Shown: positions 16,761-26,130 of the stretch, one piece after another
How positions within the stretch are numbered: position 1 is the first letter of the stretch
How the letters are laid out: every line of letters begins with the position of its first letter
Assembly (NCBI GenBank): GCA_965228975.1
Contig: OZ245851.1
Span: forward strand, 4,836,001-4,900,000
From: JAJFJD01 sp965228975
GTDB lineage: Bacteria; Pseudomonadota; Alphaproteobacteria; UBA8366
DNA: 64,000 nt
Reading direction: 5' to 3'
Made by a program: the position numbers and the translations under genes
Notes under the pieces: generated by a model
Databases searched by the model: none
Told to the model about the DNA's origin: nothing
What the model saw: only the letters and a program-made list of their open reading frames with translations

Positions 16761-17153
16761 TCAGGCGATCTGCGTCAGCCGGCTGCCGATGGCGATCTCA
16801 TAGCCGTCGGGGTCGCGCAGCAGGAACTCCTCCATACCGTAGGCCTCGGTCGTGACGTCGCCGACCGCGACGCCGCGCGCGGCGAGGTCCGCATGCCGGT
16901 CGCGCGCCGACTCGACATGGCAATACAGCACCACGTCGCCGTAACTGGCCGCGTCCCGCCGTGTCTGACTGTCGGCGTGATCCGGCCGGTTGATCATCAG
17001 TTTGGCGCCACCGCTGGCGAGCATCGCCCAGACCGTCGCGCCGTCCGCCTCGAATGTCCGCACCACTTCGAAGCCAAGCGCGTCGCGATAGAAGGCGATG
17101 CTGTGGTCGGCATCCTCGACGTTGAGCAGCGGTATCATTTCGGTAATGGTCAT
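16761..17153 (-). CDS. VOC family (glyoxalase/bleomycin-resistance fold) protein
   Basis: A 130-residue single vicinal-oxygen-chelate unit pair: IPLLNVEDADHSIAFYRDAL at the N-terminus and MEEFLLRDPDGYEIAIGSRL at the C-terminus. Members bind a metal and act as dioxygenases, glyoxalases or antibiotic-binding proteins; the substrate is not predictable here. The start at 17153 removes an unlikely 44-codon extension. It is divergent from polA. Confidence 0.8.
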   Translation of the reverse strand: MTITEMIPLLNVEDADHSIAFYRDALGFEVVRTFEADGATVWAMLASGGAKLMINRPDHADSQTRRDAASYGDVVLYCHVESARDRHADLAARGVAVGDVTTEAYGMEEFLLRDPDGYEIAIGSRLTQIA

Positions 17154-17272
17154 GGGGATCGGTTCCTGCGGTAAAGTGTTCGGGGATTCGGCCGGCCGCG
17201 CGACGGGATGTCTTGCCGCCCGGGGTGCGATCCGGCATCCTGATCGCTTCATCCTTTCTTGTGTGAGTCCGC

Positions 17273-20062
17273 ATGCCAAAGTCAACCGAGACGTCCTCGC
17301 CCCAGCACGTATACCTGATCGACGGATCAGGCTTCATCTTCCGCGCCTTCCATGCGGTGCGCCCGCTGACCCGCCCGGACGGAACGCCCGTCAACGCGGT
17401 CTACGGCTTCACGCAGATGCTGATGAAGATCCTGACCGATACCGACGCGGACTGTCTCGCGGTCATTTTCGACGCGGCGCGCAAGACCTTCCGCAACGAC
17501 ATCTATGCCGATTACAAGGCGCATCGTCCGCCGCCGCCGGAAGAACTGGTGCCGCAGTTCGACTTGGTGAAGGCGACGGTCGAGGCGTTCAACGTCCCGG
17601 CGGTCGAGATGCCCGGTTACGAGGCGGACGACATCATCGCCACCTACGCCAAGCAGGCGGTGGAGGCCGGCGCGGACGTGACCATCGTATCGTCGGACAA
17701 GGACTTGATGCAGCTGGTCACCGACAAGGTCTCCATGTTCGATGCGATGAAGAACCGCGAGATCGGTCCCGACGAGGTGGTTGAAAAATTCGGCCTGGGC
17801 CCGGACAAGGTGGTCGAGGTGCAGGCGCTGGCCGGCGATTCGAGCGACAACGTGCCCGGTGTGCCGGGGATCGGCGTCAAGACGGCGGCGCAGCTTCTGA
17901 CCGAATACGGCGACCTCGACACGCTGCTCGACCGGGCCGAGGAGATCAAGCAGCCGAAACGGCGGCAGAACCTGATCGAGAATGCCGAACTGGCGCGAAT
18001 TTCCCGCCAGTTGGTGCAGCTGCGCGACGATGTCCCGGTCGAGGCCGGCCTGGACAGCTTCGGCCGGCGCGATCCCGATCCCGAGGCGCTGATTCCCTTC
18101 CTGCAGGAGCAAGGCTTCAAGTCGATCGTGTCGCGGGTCGAAAGCAACCTCGGCATCGAGTCCGCCGACGAAGCCGACACGCCGCCGGATGAGGTCGAGT
18201 ATGAGTTGGTGCAGGACGAAAAGGCGCTGGAAGCCTGGATCGAGACGGCGACCGAGACCGGCTTCGTCGCGGTCGACACGGAGACGACTTCGCTGAATGC
18301 GACCGTGGCCGAATTGGTCGGCATTTCGCTGTCGGTGACGCCGGGCAAAGCCTGTTACATCCCGGTCGCGCACCGCAATCCGAACGGCCAGGGCGCGCTC
18401 GATCTCACCGGGGGCGGCGAGGCCGAGTCGGAGGATGGCGCGCCGGAACAGATTCGCCTCAAACGCGCGATCGACATGTTGAAGCCGTTGCTCGAGGACC
18501 CCTCGGTCCTGAAGATCGGCCAGAACATCAAATACGACGCATTGATTCTCGCCCAGCACGGGGTCGAGGTGGCACCCGTCGACGACACGATGCTGCTGTC
18601 CTTCGTGCTGGACGGCGGCTCGAACAAACACGGCATGGACGAATTGGCCGACCGGCATCTCGGCATGACCACGGTGAAGTACAAGGACGTGGTCGGCACC
18701 GGCAAGTCGCAGGTGACCTTCGACTACGTGCCGCTCGACAAGGCCTGCGGCTATGCGGCCGAGGATGCCGACATCACGCTGCGGCTGCACAAGACGCTGA
18801 AGCCGCGGCTGGTCACCGAACATATGGCGACGGTCTACGAAACGATCGAGCGGCCGTTGATCTCGGTGCTGGCCGCGCTCGAGCGCAAGGGCGTGCTGGT
18901 CGATCCCGAGATTTTGCGCGGGCTGAGCCGCGATTTCGCCCAGCGCATGGGCGGGCTGGAGGACGAAATCCGCAGCTTGGCGGGCGAGGACTTCAACATC
19001 GGCTCGCCGAAACAACTCGGCGAGATCCTGTTCGACAAGATGGGCCTGCCGGGCGCGAAGAAGACCAAGACGGGCGCCTACAAGACCGATCAGGACGTGC
19101 TGGAGGGCCTGGCCGCCGCGGGGCACGACCTGCCGAAACGGGTGCTCGACTGGCGGCAGATTTCCAAGCTGAAAAGCACCTATACCGATAAGCTGGTCGA
19201 GGAGATCAACCCGAACACCAAGCGCATCCACACTTCCTACGCGATGGCGGGGGCGCAGACTGGGCGGCTCGCCTCGACCGATCCGAACTTGCAGAACATT
19301 CCGGTGCGGACCGAGGAAGGCCGCAAGATTCGCCAAGCTTTCATCGCGCGCGACGGCTGCAAGCTGGTGTCCTTCGACTACAGCCAGATCGAGCTGCGGG
19401 TGCTGGCGCACATGGCGGGAATTCAGTCCCTCGTCGACGCCTTCCGGGACGGGGCCGACATCCATGCGCTGACCGCGTCGCAAGTCTTCGACGTGCCGAT
19501 GGAGGGGATGGATCCGTTGGTCCGCCGCCAGGCCAAGGCGATCAACTTCGGCATCATCTACGGCATCAGCGCCTTCGGGCTGGCGCGCCAACTCGGCATC
19601 GCGCAGAAGGAGGCGCGCGACTATATCGAGACCTATTTCGAGCGCTATCCCGGCATCAAGGATTATATGGAACGTGCCCGCGAGGAGTGCCGAAAGACCG
19701 GCATGGTGACCACGTTGTTCGGCCGCCGCATCCATCTGCCGGGCATCGTCGACAAGAACCCGATGCGCCGCAACTATGCCGAACGGCAGGCGATCAATGC
19801 GCCGATCCAGGGCACCGCGGCGGACATCATCAAGCGCGCGATGATCCGGGTGCCGGCAGGCTTGGCCTCGAAGAAACTCGAGGCCGATATGCTGCTGCAG
19901 GTGCATGACGAATTGATTTTCGAAGTGCCGGAAAAACAGATCGACGACACCGTCGCCGTCGTGAAGGACGTTATGGGGGGGGCGGCGGAACCGGCGGTCG
20001 CACTCGACGTGCCGCTGGTCGTGGATGCCGGGATCGGCGATAACTGGGACCAGGCCCACTGA
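17273..20062 (+). CDS. polA: DNA polymerase I
   Basis: A 929-residue Pol I with three domains. The 5'-3' exonuclease (1-290) has YEADDIIATYA and SSDKDLMQLV. The 3'-5' proofreading domain (about 320-510) keeps its acidic residues: VDTETTSL near 335, GQNIKYDAL and YAAEDADI. The polymerase domain (about 520-929) carries motif A DYSQIELRVLAHM, motif B RRQAKAINFGIIYG and motif C LLQVHDELIFE. Proofreading therefore looks active, unlike in some bacteria. It acts in Okazaki processing and repair. It is divergent from the VOC gene. Confidence 0.96.
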   Translation: MPKSTETSSPQHVYLIDGSGFIFRAFHAVRPLTRPDGTPVNAVYGFTQMLMKILTDTDADCLAVIFDAARKTFRNDIYADYKAHRPPPPEELVPQFDLVKATVEAFNVPAVEMPGYEADDIIATYAKQAVEAGADVTIVSSDKDLMQLVTDKVSMFDAMKNREIGPDEVVEKFGLGPDKVVEVQALAGDSSDNVPGVPGIGVKTAAQLLTEYGDLDTLLDRAEEIKQPKRRQNLIENAELARISRQLVQLRDDVPVEAGLDSFGRRDPDPEALIPFLQEQGFKSIVSRVESNLGIESADEADTPPDEVEYELVQDEKALEAWIETATETGFVAVDTETTSLNATVAELVGISLSVTPGKACYIPVAHRNPNGQGALDLTGGGEAESEDGAPEQIRLKRAIDMLKPLLEDPSVLKIGQNIKYDALILAQHGVEVAPVDDTMLLSFVLDGGSNKHGMDELADRHLGMTTVKYKDVVGTGKSQVTFDYVPLDKACGYAAEDADITLRLHKTLKPRLVTEHMATVYETIERPLISVLAALERKGVLVDPEILRGLSRDFAQRMGGLEDEIRSLAGEDFNIGSPKQLGEILFDKMGLPGAKKTKTGAYKTDQDVLEGLAAAGHDLPKRVLDWRQISKLKSTYTDKLVEEINPNTKRIHTSYAMAGAQTGRLASTDPNLQNIPVRTEEGRKIRQAFIARDGCKLVSFDYSQIELRVLAHMAGIQSLVDAFRDGADIHALTASQVFDVPMEGMDPLVRRQAKAINFGIIYGISAFGLARQLGIAQKEARDYIETYFERYPGIKDYMERAREECRKTGMVTTLFGRRIHLPGIVDKNPMRRNYAERQAINAPIQGTAADIIKRAMIRVPAGLASKKLEADMLLQVHDELIFEVPEKQIDDTVAVVKDVMGGAAEPAVALDVPLVVDAGIGDNWDQAH

Positions 20063-20132
20063 CGTTTTTTCGGACACCGCCAAGACCAAGAACCCCGCGG
20101 AAAGCGGGTCGTCCTCTAAGGAAGGAAACATC

Positions 20133-21203
20133 ATGCTGATTCAGCACGACAAACTGCGCGCCGTCGTGCGCGCGATCTGCACGGCCGCGGGCAGCACGGG
20201 CGACGAGCCGGCGCTTGTGGCCGACAATCTGGTCTATGCCAATTTGACCGGTCATGACAGCCACGGCGTCGGCATGCTGCCGCGCTATATCGCCTGCGCG
20301 CTGACCGGCCAGTTGGCGATGAATCAGCATGTCAAGGTGGTGAAGGACGAGGGGACGATCCTCGTGCTCGACGGGCAGACCGGCTACGGTCAGGTCATTG
20401 GCGGCGAGGCGATGGCGCTGGGGATCGAACGGGCGCGGGAACACGGCGTCTGCATCCTGTCGCTGCGCAACAGCTTCCATCTCTGCCGGATCGGCGCCTG
20501 GGCGGAGCAGGCCGCCGAGGCCGGCATGATCTCCATGCATTATGTCAACGTGATCGGCCACAAGCCGCTGGTCGCGCCCTTCCGGGGCGCCGACGCGCGC
20601 TATGCCACCAATCCCTACACCTGCATCATGCCGGCAACCGACAACAACCCCACCACGTTGCTCGACATGGCGACCAGCGTGGTCGCGATGGGCAAGGTCC
20701 GGGTCGCCAAGAACAAGGGTGAGCGGGTTCAGGAAGGCGCGTTGATCGACGCAGACGGCAAGCCGACCACCGATCCCAACGTGATGTACACCCCGCCCTA
20801 TGGCGCGGCGCTGCCGTTCGGCGAGCATAAGGGCTACGGCATGGCGCTGATGGCCGAAATGCTGGCCGGCGTGTTGAGCGGCGGCCAGACGATGCGGGCC
20901 GAAACACAGCGCACGGACGATACGATTCTAAACGGCATGCTGGCGATCATCTTCGACCCGCGCCGCATGGTCGACGACGATTTTTACAAGTCCGAGGTCG
21001 ACGCCACGATCGCGCATGTGAAGGCGTCGCCGCCGCAGAATCCGGACGAACCGGTGTTGGTCCCGGGCGACCCGGAACGTGCGACCCGGGCGGAACGCGA
21101 GGCCAACGGCGTTCCGATCGACGACGCGACCTGGGAAGAGATCCTGTCGGCCGCCGAATCGGTCGGCTTGTCGCGCAGCGACGTGGCCGGTATGGCCGCT
21201 TAA
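20133..21203 (+). CDS. Malate/L-lactate dehydrogenase family oxidoreductase
   Basis: A 356-residue NAD(P)-dependent dehydrogenase of the Ldh2/YlbC/YbiC type, distinct from Rossmann-fold lactate dehydrogenases. Typical segments are HDSHGVGMLPRYI near the N-terminus and LPFGEHKGYGMALMAEMLAGV. Substrates in the family include malate, lactate, ureidoglycolate and sulfolactate; which one cannot be told. The ATG at 20133, preceded by AAGGAA, is the natural start. It is followed 44 bp later by a GST gene. Confidence 0.85.
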   Translation: MLIQHDKLRAVVRAICTAAGSTGDEPALVADNLVYANLTGHDSHGVGMLPRYIACALTGQLAMNQHVKVVKDEGTILVLDGQTGYGQVIGGEAMALGIERAREHGVCILSLRNSFHLCRIGAWAEQAAEAGMISMHYVNVIGHKPLVAPFRGADARYATNPYTCIMPATDNNPTTLLDMATSVVAMGKVRVAKNKGERVQEGALIDADGKPTTDPNVMYTPPYGAALPFGEHKGYGMALMAEMLAGVLSGGQTMRAETQRTDDTILNGMLAIIFDPRRMVDDDFYKSEVDATIAHVKASPPQNPDEPVLVPGDPERATRAEREANGVPIDDATWEEILSAAESVGLSRSDVAGMAA

Positions 21204-21247
21204 CAAACCCGACGAACCGAAGTTGCGAGCATGGAAGGGAGCAGAGC

Positions 21248-21871
21248 ATGTTGAAAATCTTGGGGCGCAAGACATCGTCCAACGTCATGGAAGTCTTGTG
21301 GCTGTGCGGCGAACTCGGCATCGAATTCGACCGCGAGGATATCGGTGGGCCGTTCGGCGGGAATGATCAGCCGGAATATCTCGCGAAGAATCCGAACGGT
21401 CTGGTGCCGACCATCGAGGACGACGGCCTGACCTTGTGGGAATCGAACGCGATCCTGCGGTATCTCGCGGCGAAACACGCCCCCGGCGGGTCGATCTGGC
21501 CCGAAGACCTGCAGGCGCGCGCCGCGGCGGACAAATGGATGGACTGGCAATTGACCGTCGTTGCCCCGCAGATCACGCCGATCTTCTGGGGCTTGGTCCG
21601 GACGCCGGAGGCCGAGCGCGACACGGCCGCCATCGAGGCGGCGATCAAGCTGGGCCACAAGGTTTGGGGCATCCTCGACAAGCAGCTCGCCAAGACAGAC
21701 TTCGTCGCCGGCAGCGAGTTTACCCTCGGCGACATGCCGGTCGGCGTCCATGCCTTCCGCTGGTTCTCGCTGGTCGACGACCGCCCGGCGATGCCCCATC
21801 TCGAGGCATGGTACGCGCGGCTGCAGGACCGCCCGGCCTATCGCGAACATTGTATGAATCCACTGGTTTAG
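21248..21871 (+). CDS. Glutathione S-transferase family protein
   Basis: A 207-residue GST. The N-terminal thioredoxin fold (1-80) shows the cis-proline glutathione-binding segment NPNGLVPTIEDDG and LWESNAILRYLA. The all-helical C-terminal domain ends in SLVDDRPAMPHLEAWYARLQDRPAYREH. The class cannot be fixed by eye. It lies between the Ldh-family gene and the nitrile-hydratase-like genes in one direction; a shared detoxification role is possible but inferred. Confidence 0.85.
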   Translation: MLKILGRKTSSNVMEVLWLCGELGIEFDREDIGGPFGGNDQPEYLAKNPNGLVPTIEDDGLTLWESNAILRYLAAKHAPGGSIWPEDLQARAAADKWMDWQLTVVAPQITPIFWGLVRTPEAERDTAAIEAAIKLGHKVWGILDKQLAKTDFVAGSEFTLGDMPVGVHAFRWFSLVDDRPAMPHLEAWYARLQDRPAYREHCMNPLV

Positions 21872-21932
21872 GCGGGTTGCCTGGACCAGCCGGCCGCTCC
21901 ATACTGGAGCCGATCAGGCGGAGATTTCCACG

Positions 21933-22256
21933 ATGACTGGACCAAGACGCGTACATGACATGGGCGGGCAGGAAGCCGGCCCGGTCCCGACCGAAGGGCA
22001 TGCGAACGAACCGTGGGAGAAGCGGATGGATGCGATCCGCATGCTCTGCGGACAGCGCGAACTGCTGCGGACCGACGAGATGCGCCGCAACATCGAAGAC
22101 CTGGGACCCGGCGTCTATGACGACCTCAGCTACTACGAGCGCTGGTGCGCGGCGATCACGAATGTTCTGATGCAGAAGAAGGTGATCAGCGTCGACGAAC
22201 TCGGCCGCAAGATGGCCGAGGTCGAGGAACGCTGGACGGAGGCGCGCAAGTCATGA
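21933..22256 (+). CDS. Nitrile hydratase/thiocyanate hydrolase beta-type subunit, N-terminal half
   Basis: A 107-residue protein equivalent to the N-terminal half of nitrile hydratase beta (MTGPRRVHDMGGQEAGPV, then EPWEKRMDAIRML and YYERWCAAITNVLMQKKVI). In ordinary nitrile hydratases this is fused to the SH3-like half, which here is the next gene. The stop overlaps the next start (ATGA at 22253). The split matches thiocyanate hydrolase (scnB-like) and toyocamycin nitrile hydratase. Confidence 0.82.
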   Translation: MTGPRRVHDMGGQEAGPVPTEGHANEPWEKRMDAIRMLCGQRELLRTDEMRRNIEDLGPGVYDDLSYYERWCAAITNVLMQKKVISVDELGRKMAEVEERWTEARKS

Positions 22257-22537
22257 GCGAGCGTTTCTCGGTCGGCGACCGCGTGCGCGTCCGGCGGGCA
22301 TACCCGCCGGGGCATGTCCGGGCGCCTTATTTCACGCGGGGCAAGGTCGGCGAGGTGCAGTCGATCGCCGGCACGTACCGGAACCCCGAACAACTCGCCT
22401 ACGGAATCACCGACGCCGACCAACTGCCGCTGTATCGCGTGATCTTCCGGCAGTCCGATCTGTGGTCCGACTACGAAGGCGGACCCAAGGACACGACCGT
22501 CGTCGACTTTTACGAGAACTGGCTGGACCCGGCCTGA
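22253..22537 (+). CDS. Nitrile hydratase/thiocyanate hydrolase beta-type subunit, C-terminal half
   Basis: A 94-residue SH3-like beta-barrel protein with FSVGDRVRVRRAYPPGHVRA, PYFTRGKVGEV and YRVIFRQSDLW, the C-terminal half of nitrile hydratase beta. It is encoded separately from the N-terminal half with a four-base overlap, and the metal-binding alpha-type subunit follows 11 bp later. In thiocyanate hydrolase the corresponding gene is scnA. Confidence 0.85.
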   Translation: MSERFSVGDRVRVRRAYPPGHVRAPYFTRGKVGEVQSIAGTYRNPEQLAYGITDADQLPLYRVIFRQSDLWSDYEGGPKDTTVVDFYENWLDPA

Positions 22538-22548
22538 GGAGGGATGGC

Positions 22549-23211
22549 ATGACCCACGATCACGACCATACGCACGGCCATGACCACGATCACGATCATG
22601 ACCGGACCTTTCAGCCCGACATCGAGGATTCGCCCTTCACCCACTATCAAGTGATGGCGGAAGCGCTCGGTGAGCTGTTGATCGAAAAAGGCATCTTCTC
22701 GGCGGACGATCTGCGCCGCCAGATCGAGCATTTGGATTCGCGGACGCCGGCGTTGGGCGCCGACGTGATCGCCCGCGCCTGGACCGATCCGGATTTCAAG
22801 GCGAAGCTGATGGAGAACGTCAACGAGGCGACCGAGTCGATCGGAATCGATTCCGGGGATATTCCGATCCGCGCGGTCGAGAACACGCCCGAGACGCACA
22901 ACGTCATCGTCTGTACGTTGTGTTCCTGTTATCCGCGCGGCCTGCTTGGGCCGCCGCCCGACTGGTACAAATCGCGCGCCTACCGCAGCCGCACCGTGCG
23001 GGAACCGCGGGCGATCCTTGCCGAGTTCGGAACGAAACTGTCCGACGATGTGGAGGTACGCGTACACGACAGCACCGCGGACCTGCGCTACATCGTGTTG
23101 CCGATGCGGCCGGAGGGAACCGACGGCATGGACCAAGCGGATCTGGCCAAGCTGGTTACCCGGGATTGCCTGATCGGCGTCAGCCTGCCCGACGATCCCG
23201 GCGGCGCATAG
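22549..23211 (+). CDS. Cobalt-type nitrile hydratase alpha/thiocyanate hydrolase gamma subunit
   Basis: A 220-residue catalytic subunit. The metal-claw motif VCTLCSC at about residues 121-127 has Thr in the second position of the claw, the sign of a non-corrin Co(III) site; its outer cysteines are oxidised in the known enzymes. SCYPRGLLGPPPDWYKS and LVTRDCLIGV fit the family. The N-terminus is a His/Asp-rich tail (residues 3-18), as in thiocyanate hydrolase gamma, perhaps for metal delivery. It hydrates nitriles, or hydrolyses thiocyanate to carbonyl sulfide and ammonia. No amidase or activator gene is adjacent. Confidence 0.85.
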   Translation: MTHDHDHTHGHDHDHDHDRTFQPDIEDSPFTHYQVMAEALGELLIEKGIFSADDLRRQIEHLDSRTPALGADVIARAWTDPDFKAKLMENVNEATESIGIDSGDIPIRAVENTPETHNVIVCTLCSCYPRGLLGPPPDWYKSRAYRSRTVREPRAILAEFGTKLSDDVEVRVHDSTADLRYIVLPMRPEGTDGMDQADLAKLVTRDCLIGVSLPDDPGGA

Positions 23212-23232
23212 CCGCTTGCGGTTGACCGGTCG

Positions 23233-23835
23233 ATGATACGGTTACGACGAATTCTCCTCCTCGCGCTGGTGGTCGGCGTGGTGTCCGGCTGTTATCTGCC
23301 GACGGATTTCAAGGCCGACCTTCGGATTACGGCGAACGGCAACTACAATTTCCAGTATCAGGGCATGCTGGTCTATGTCCCGTTGCTGGAGAAAATCGCC
23401 AAGAACGAACTGTCGCGCGAAGGCTTGACCAAATACGTCACCGCGGTCGAACAGGACCTAAAGCGCGACCGGGGATTCGAGGACGTCCAATACGTGGATA
23501 ACGCGGCCTTCCGGATACGCTACAAGAAGGTCGGCAACATTCTGAATGAAAAGACGTTCAACTTCGTGCGGCAGAACGCGCGGCTCTTGTCGTTGGCGCG
23601 GCATCCGAACGGTACGATTTCGATCATCGGCGACAAACCGAACACCGAAATCGCGCAGGAGCTGGAAAAGAGCGGGATCGTGATGCGCGGGACATTGCGC
23701 ATCCAAACCGAGGCGCAGGTGGTCCGGCAGAACGCCGACGATGTCTTGAGAGCCGTCGCGCCGGTCTATGTCTGGAATATCGACGGGCTGAAGAAACCGT
23801 CACCGGCATTGGTCATGACAGTCCGCCGGCGCTGA
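23233..23835 (+). CDS. Putative lipoprotein of unknown function
   Basis: A 200-residue protein with a lipoprotein signal (LLLALVVGVVSGC; lipidated Cys near residue 20). The mature part is polar, with FKADLRITANGNYNFQYQG near the start and no known domain. Repeated basic-acidic stretches (KYVTAVEQDLKRDRGFED) suggest an alpha/beta envelope protein. It begins 21 bp after the hydratase operon, so may share its transcript, but no functional link is visible. Confidence 0.65.
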   Translation: MIRLRRILLLALVVGVVSGCYLPTDFKADLRITANGNYNFQYQGMLVYVPLLEKIAKNELSREGLTKYVTAVEQDLKRDRGFEDVQYVDNAAFRIRYKKVGNILNEKTFNFVRQNARLLSLARHPNGTISIIGDKPNTEIAQELEKSGIVMRGTLRIQTEAQVVRQNADDVLRAVAPVYVWNIDGLKKPSPALVMTVRRR

Positions 23836-23854
23836 CCCCGGCATCGCGGACGGC

Positions 23855-24292
23855 ATGATCGGGGCAGGCTATACGGGACTCTTCGTGACGGCCTTTCTGG
23901 CGGCGACGCTGGTGCCGCTCTCCTCCGAAGCCGTGCTCGCCGCATTGATTTCGGCTAAGGGATTCGATCTCGCATTGCTGATCGGGATCGCGACGGCGGG
24001 CAACACCCTCGGCGCGGTCGTGAACTGGTTGCTGGGGCGCTTCTGTCTGCGGTGGCGCGACCGGCGGTGGTTCCCCGTCGGGCCCGAGGCGTTGGACCGC
24101 GCATCCCGGTGGGTCGGACGGTATGGCGTCTGGACGCTTTTGTTGTCCTGGCTTCCGGTGGTCGGCGACCCGCTGACGTTCGCCGCCGGGGTCCTCGGCG
24201 TCCGCTTCCCGGTCTTCCTGATCCTCGTGGCGATCGGCAAAGGCGCGCGCTACGTCCTGGTCGGCGCGGTGTCGGCCAGCTACTTCGGATAA
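23855..24292 (+). CDS. YqaA family (DedA/SNARE-associated) membrane protein
   Basis: A 145-residue membrane protein with about four helices. The opening FVTAFLAATLVPLSSEAVLA, the GNTLGAVVNWLLGRF segment and the proline/glycine-rich turn SWLPVVGDPLTFAAGVLGV are typical of YqaA, a short branch of the DedA superfamily. DedA proteins act in membrane lipid scrambling and proton-dependent homeostasis; YqaA itself is unassigned. It overlaps no other gene and converges with pckA. Confidence 0.8.
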   Translation: MIGAGYTGLFVTAFLAATLVPLSSEAVLAALISAKGFDLALLIGIATAGNTLGAVVNWLLGRFCLRWRDRRWFPVGPEALDRASRWVGRYGVWTLLLSWLPVVGDPLTFAAGVLGVRFPVFLILVAIGKGARYVLVGAVSASYFG

Positions 24293-24312
24293 CGCTTTCA
24301 TCGCAACGGAAA

Positions 24313-24338
24313 CGGCCGGCCCCGTGAGGGACCGGCCG
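24313..24338. terminator. Stem-loop between yqaA-like gene and pckA, probable terminator
   Basis: CGGCCGG/CCGGCCG stem with an inner CCC/GGG and a GTGA loop sits between the two convergent genes. On the minus strand it is followed by TTT, so it mainly serves pckA; the plus-strand side lacks a T-run. Confidence 0.55.
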
Positions 24339-24365
24339 CTGCCTTGCGTGCTTCGTACCGAGTTG

Positions 24366-25958
24366 TCAGGCGGCCGCGTAGATGCCGGCCTGCTTCACGC
24401 CTTCGTCCACGTAGGATTCGAATTGTTTGAAGTTGCTTTCGAAACGGCCGCGCAGGTCGTGTGCGGTCGTGTCGTACGCCGATTTGTCGGCCCAGGTCGT
24501 GCGCGGCTGCAGGACTTCCGCCGGTACGTCCGGGCAGGCTTCCGGCACCAGCATCCCGAAGTTCGGGTCCGGCGCGGCGCCCGCTTCGGCGAGCCGTCCG
24601 TCCAGCGCGGCCCGCACCATGGAGCGGGTGTGCGCGATCTTCATGCGCTCGCCGGTGCCATAGGCACCGCCCGACCAGCCGGTGTTGACCAGCCAGCATT
24701 TCGCGCCGGTCTGTTGGATCCGCTCGCCCAGCATCTTGGCGTAGACCGAGGGATGCCGCGGCATGAACGGCGCGCCGAAACAGGTCGAGAAGGTCGCCTG
24801 CGGTTCGGTAACGCCTTTCTCCGTACCCGCGACCCGCGCGGTGTAGCCGGACAGGAAGTGATACATCGCCTGATCCGCCGTCAATTGGCTGATCGGCGGC
24901 AACACGCCGAAGGCATCCGCCGTCAGCATGACCACGTTGGTCGGCTGGCCGCCGCGGCCCGATTCGCAAATGTTCGGGATGAACTCGATCGGATAGGACG
25001 CGCGCGTATTCTCCGTCAGCGACCCGTCGTCCAGGTCGAGGTGGCGGGTGCGGGGGTCCATCACAACGTTCTCGAGGATCGTGCCGAACCGCTTCGTGGT
25101 CGCGTAGATTTCCGGCTCCGCTTCCTCCGACAGGTTGATCACCTTGGCGTAACAGCCGCCTTCGAAGTTGAAGATGCCGTTGGCCGACCAGCCATGCTCG
25201 TCGTCGCCGATCAGCGCGCGGCTGCCGTCCGCCGACAGCGTTGTCTTACCGGTGCCCGACAGGCCGAAGAAGATGCTGACCTCGCCGTTGCCGCCGATAT
25301 TGGCCGAGCAATGCATCGGCAGAACGTCGCGTTCCGGCAGGACGTAGTTGAGGTAGGAGAAGACCGACTTCTTGATTTCGCCGGCATAGACGGTACCGGC
25401 GACCAGCACCAGCTTCTCGGCGAAATTCATCATGATCGCGCATTCCGAGTTGGTGCCGTCGCGTTCGGGCACCGCGTGGAAGTAAGGCGCGTTCAGGATC
25501 GTCAACTCGGGCTCGAAATCCTCAAGCTCGGCGTCCGTCGGCTCGATGAACATGTTGCGCGCGAACAGGCTGTGCCACGGGCTCTCCGAAACGACCCGGA
25601 CGGGCAGTCGGTAATCGGCGTCCGCACCCGCATACAGGTCCTGCACATAGACGTCGCGGCCCTGATAGTAAGAGAGGATCTGCCGGCGCAAATTGTCGAA
25701 AGTGGCGGGATCGGTCCCTTTGTTGGGACCCCACCAGATGTTGTCCTTGCTCGACGGCTCCTCGACCAGGAACTTGTCGTTCGGCGACCGGCCCGTATGT
25801 TTGCCGGTTTCGACGACAAGCGCACCGCCGGCCGACAGGCGGCCGAGGCCCGCGGAAAGCGTCGCTTCGTAAAGCGGAGCCGCCGCCAAGTTCCAGTGCT
25901 CGGCGCGGACATTCACGATGCCATGATTGCCCAACCCGAATTTGCTTTTACGATCCAC
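24366..25958 (-). CDS. pckA: Phosphoenolpyruvate carboxykinase (ATP)
   Basis: A 530-residue ATP-dependent PEPCK, the first committed step of gluconeogenesis from oxaloacetate. The P-loop GLSGTGKTTLSAD, the GDDEHGW metal site and TGRSPNDKF near the N-terminus are all present, and the length is normal. In many alphaproteobacteria pckA lies beside chvI/chvG; here it is in the same neighbourhood but separated by the HugZ-like and SCO genes. A plausible promoter region of about 170 bp lies between its start and the end of the next gene. Confidence 0.95.
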   Translation of the reverse strand: MDRKSKFGLGNHGIVNVRAEHWNLAAAPLYEATLSAGLGRLSAGGALVVETGKHTGRSPNDKFLVEEPSSKDNIWWGPNKGTDPATFDNLRRQILSYYQGRDVYVQDLYAGADADYRLPVRVVSESPWHSLFARNMFIEPTDAELEDFEPELTILNAPYFHAVPERDGTNSECAIMMNFAEKLVLVAGTVYAGEIKKSVFSYLNYVLPERDVLPMHCSANIGGNGEVSIFFGLSGTGKTTLSADGSRALIGDDEHGWSANGIFNFEGGCYAKVINLSEEAEPEIYATTKRFGTILENVVMDPRTRHLDLDDGSLTENTRASYPIEFIPNICESGRGGQPTNVVMLTADAFGVLPPISQLTADQAMYHFLSGYTARVAGTEKGVTEPQATFSTCFGAPFMPRHPSVYAKMLGERIQQTGAKCWLVNTGWSGGAYGTGERMKIAHTRSMVRAALDGRLAEAGAAPDPNFGMLVPEACPDVPAEVLQPRTTWADKSAYDTTAHDLRGRFESNFKQFESYVDEGVKQAGIYAAA

Positions 25959-26130
25959 TACGATGGTCCTCCCGTAGGATGCCGCCGATCTTTCCGGCCG
26001 GCGTTTATTAATACTTGGCGTCAGTTATTCCGGTTCGACGCGCCACGGGCTTTCGGCACCGGGCGCGGTGCTTCCGTCAAATTGATATCTGGCATCCGAG
26101 GAGGAATCAACTACCACTTTTAGACAAGTT

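Noticed and set aside
17327..20134. 935-codon open frame antisense to polA
   Set aside because: It mirrors a real gene with all three Pol I domains. The translation is Arg/His/Gly-rich with no motif, as expected for the antisense strand of GC-rich coding DNA.
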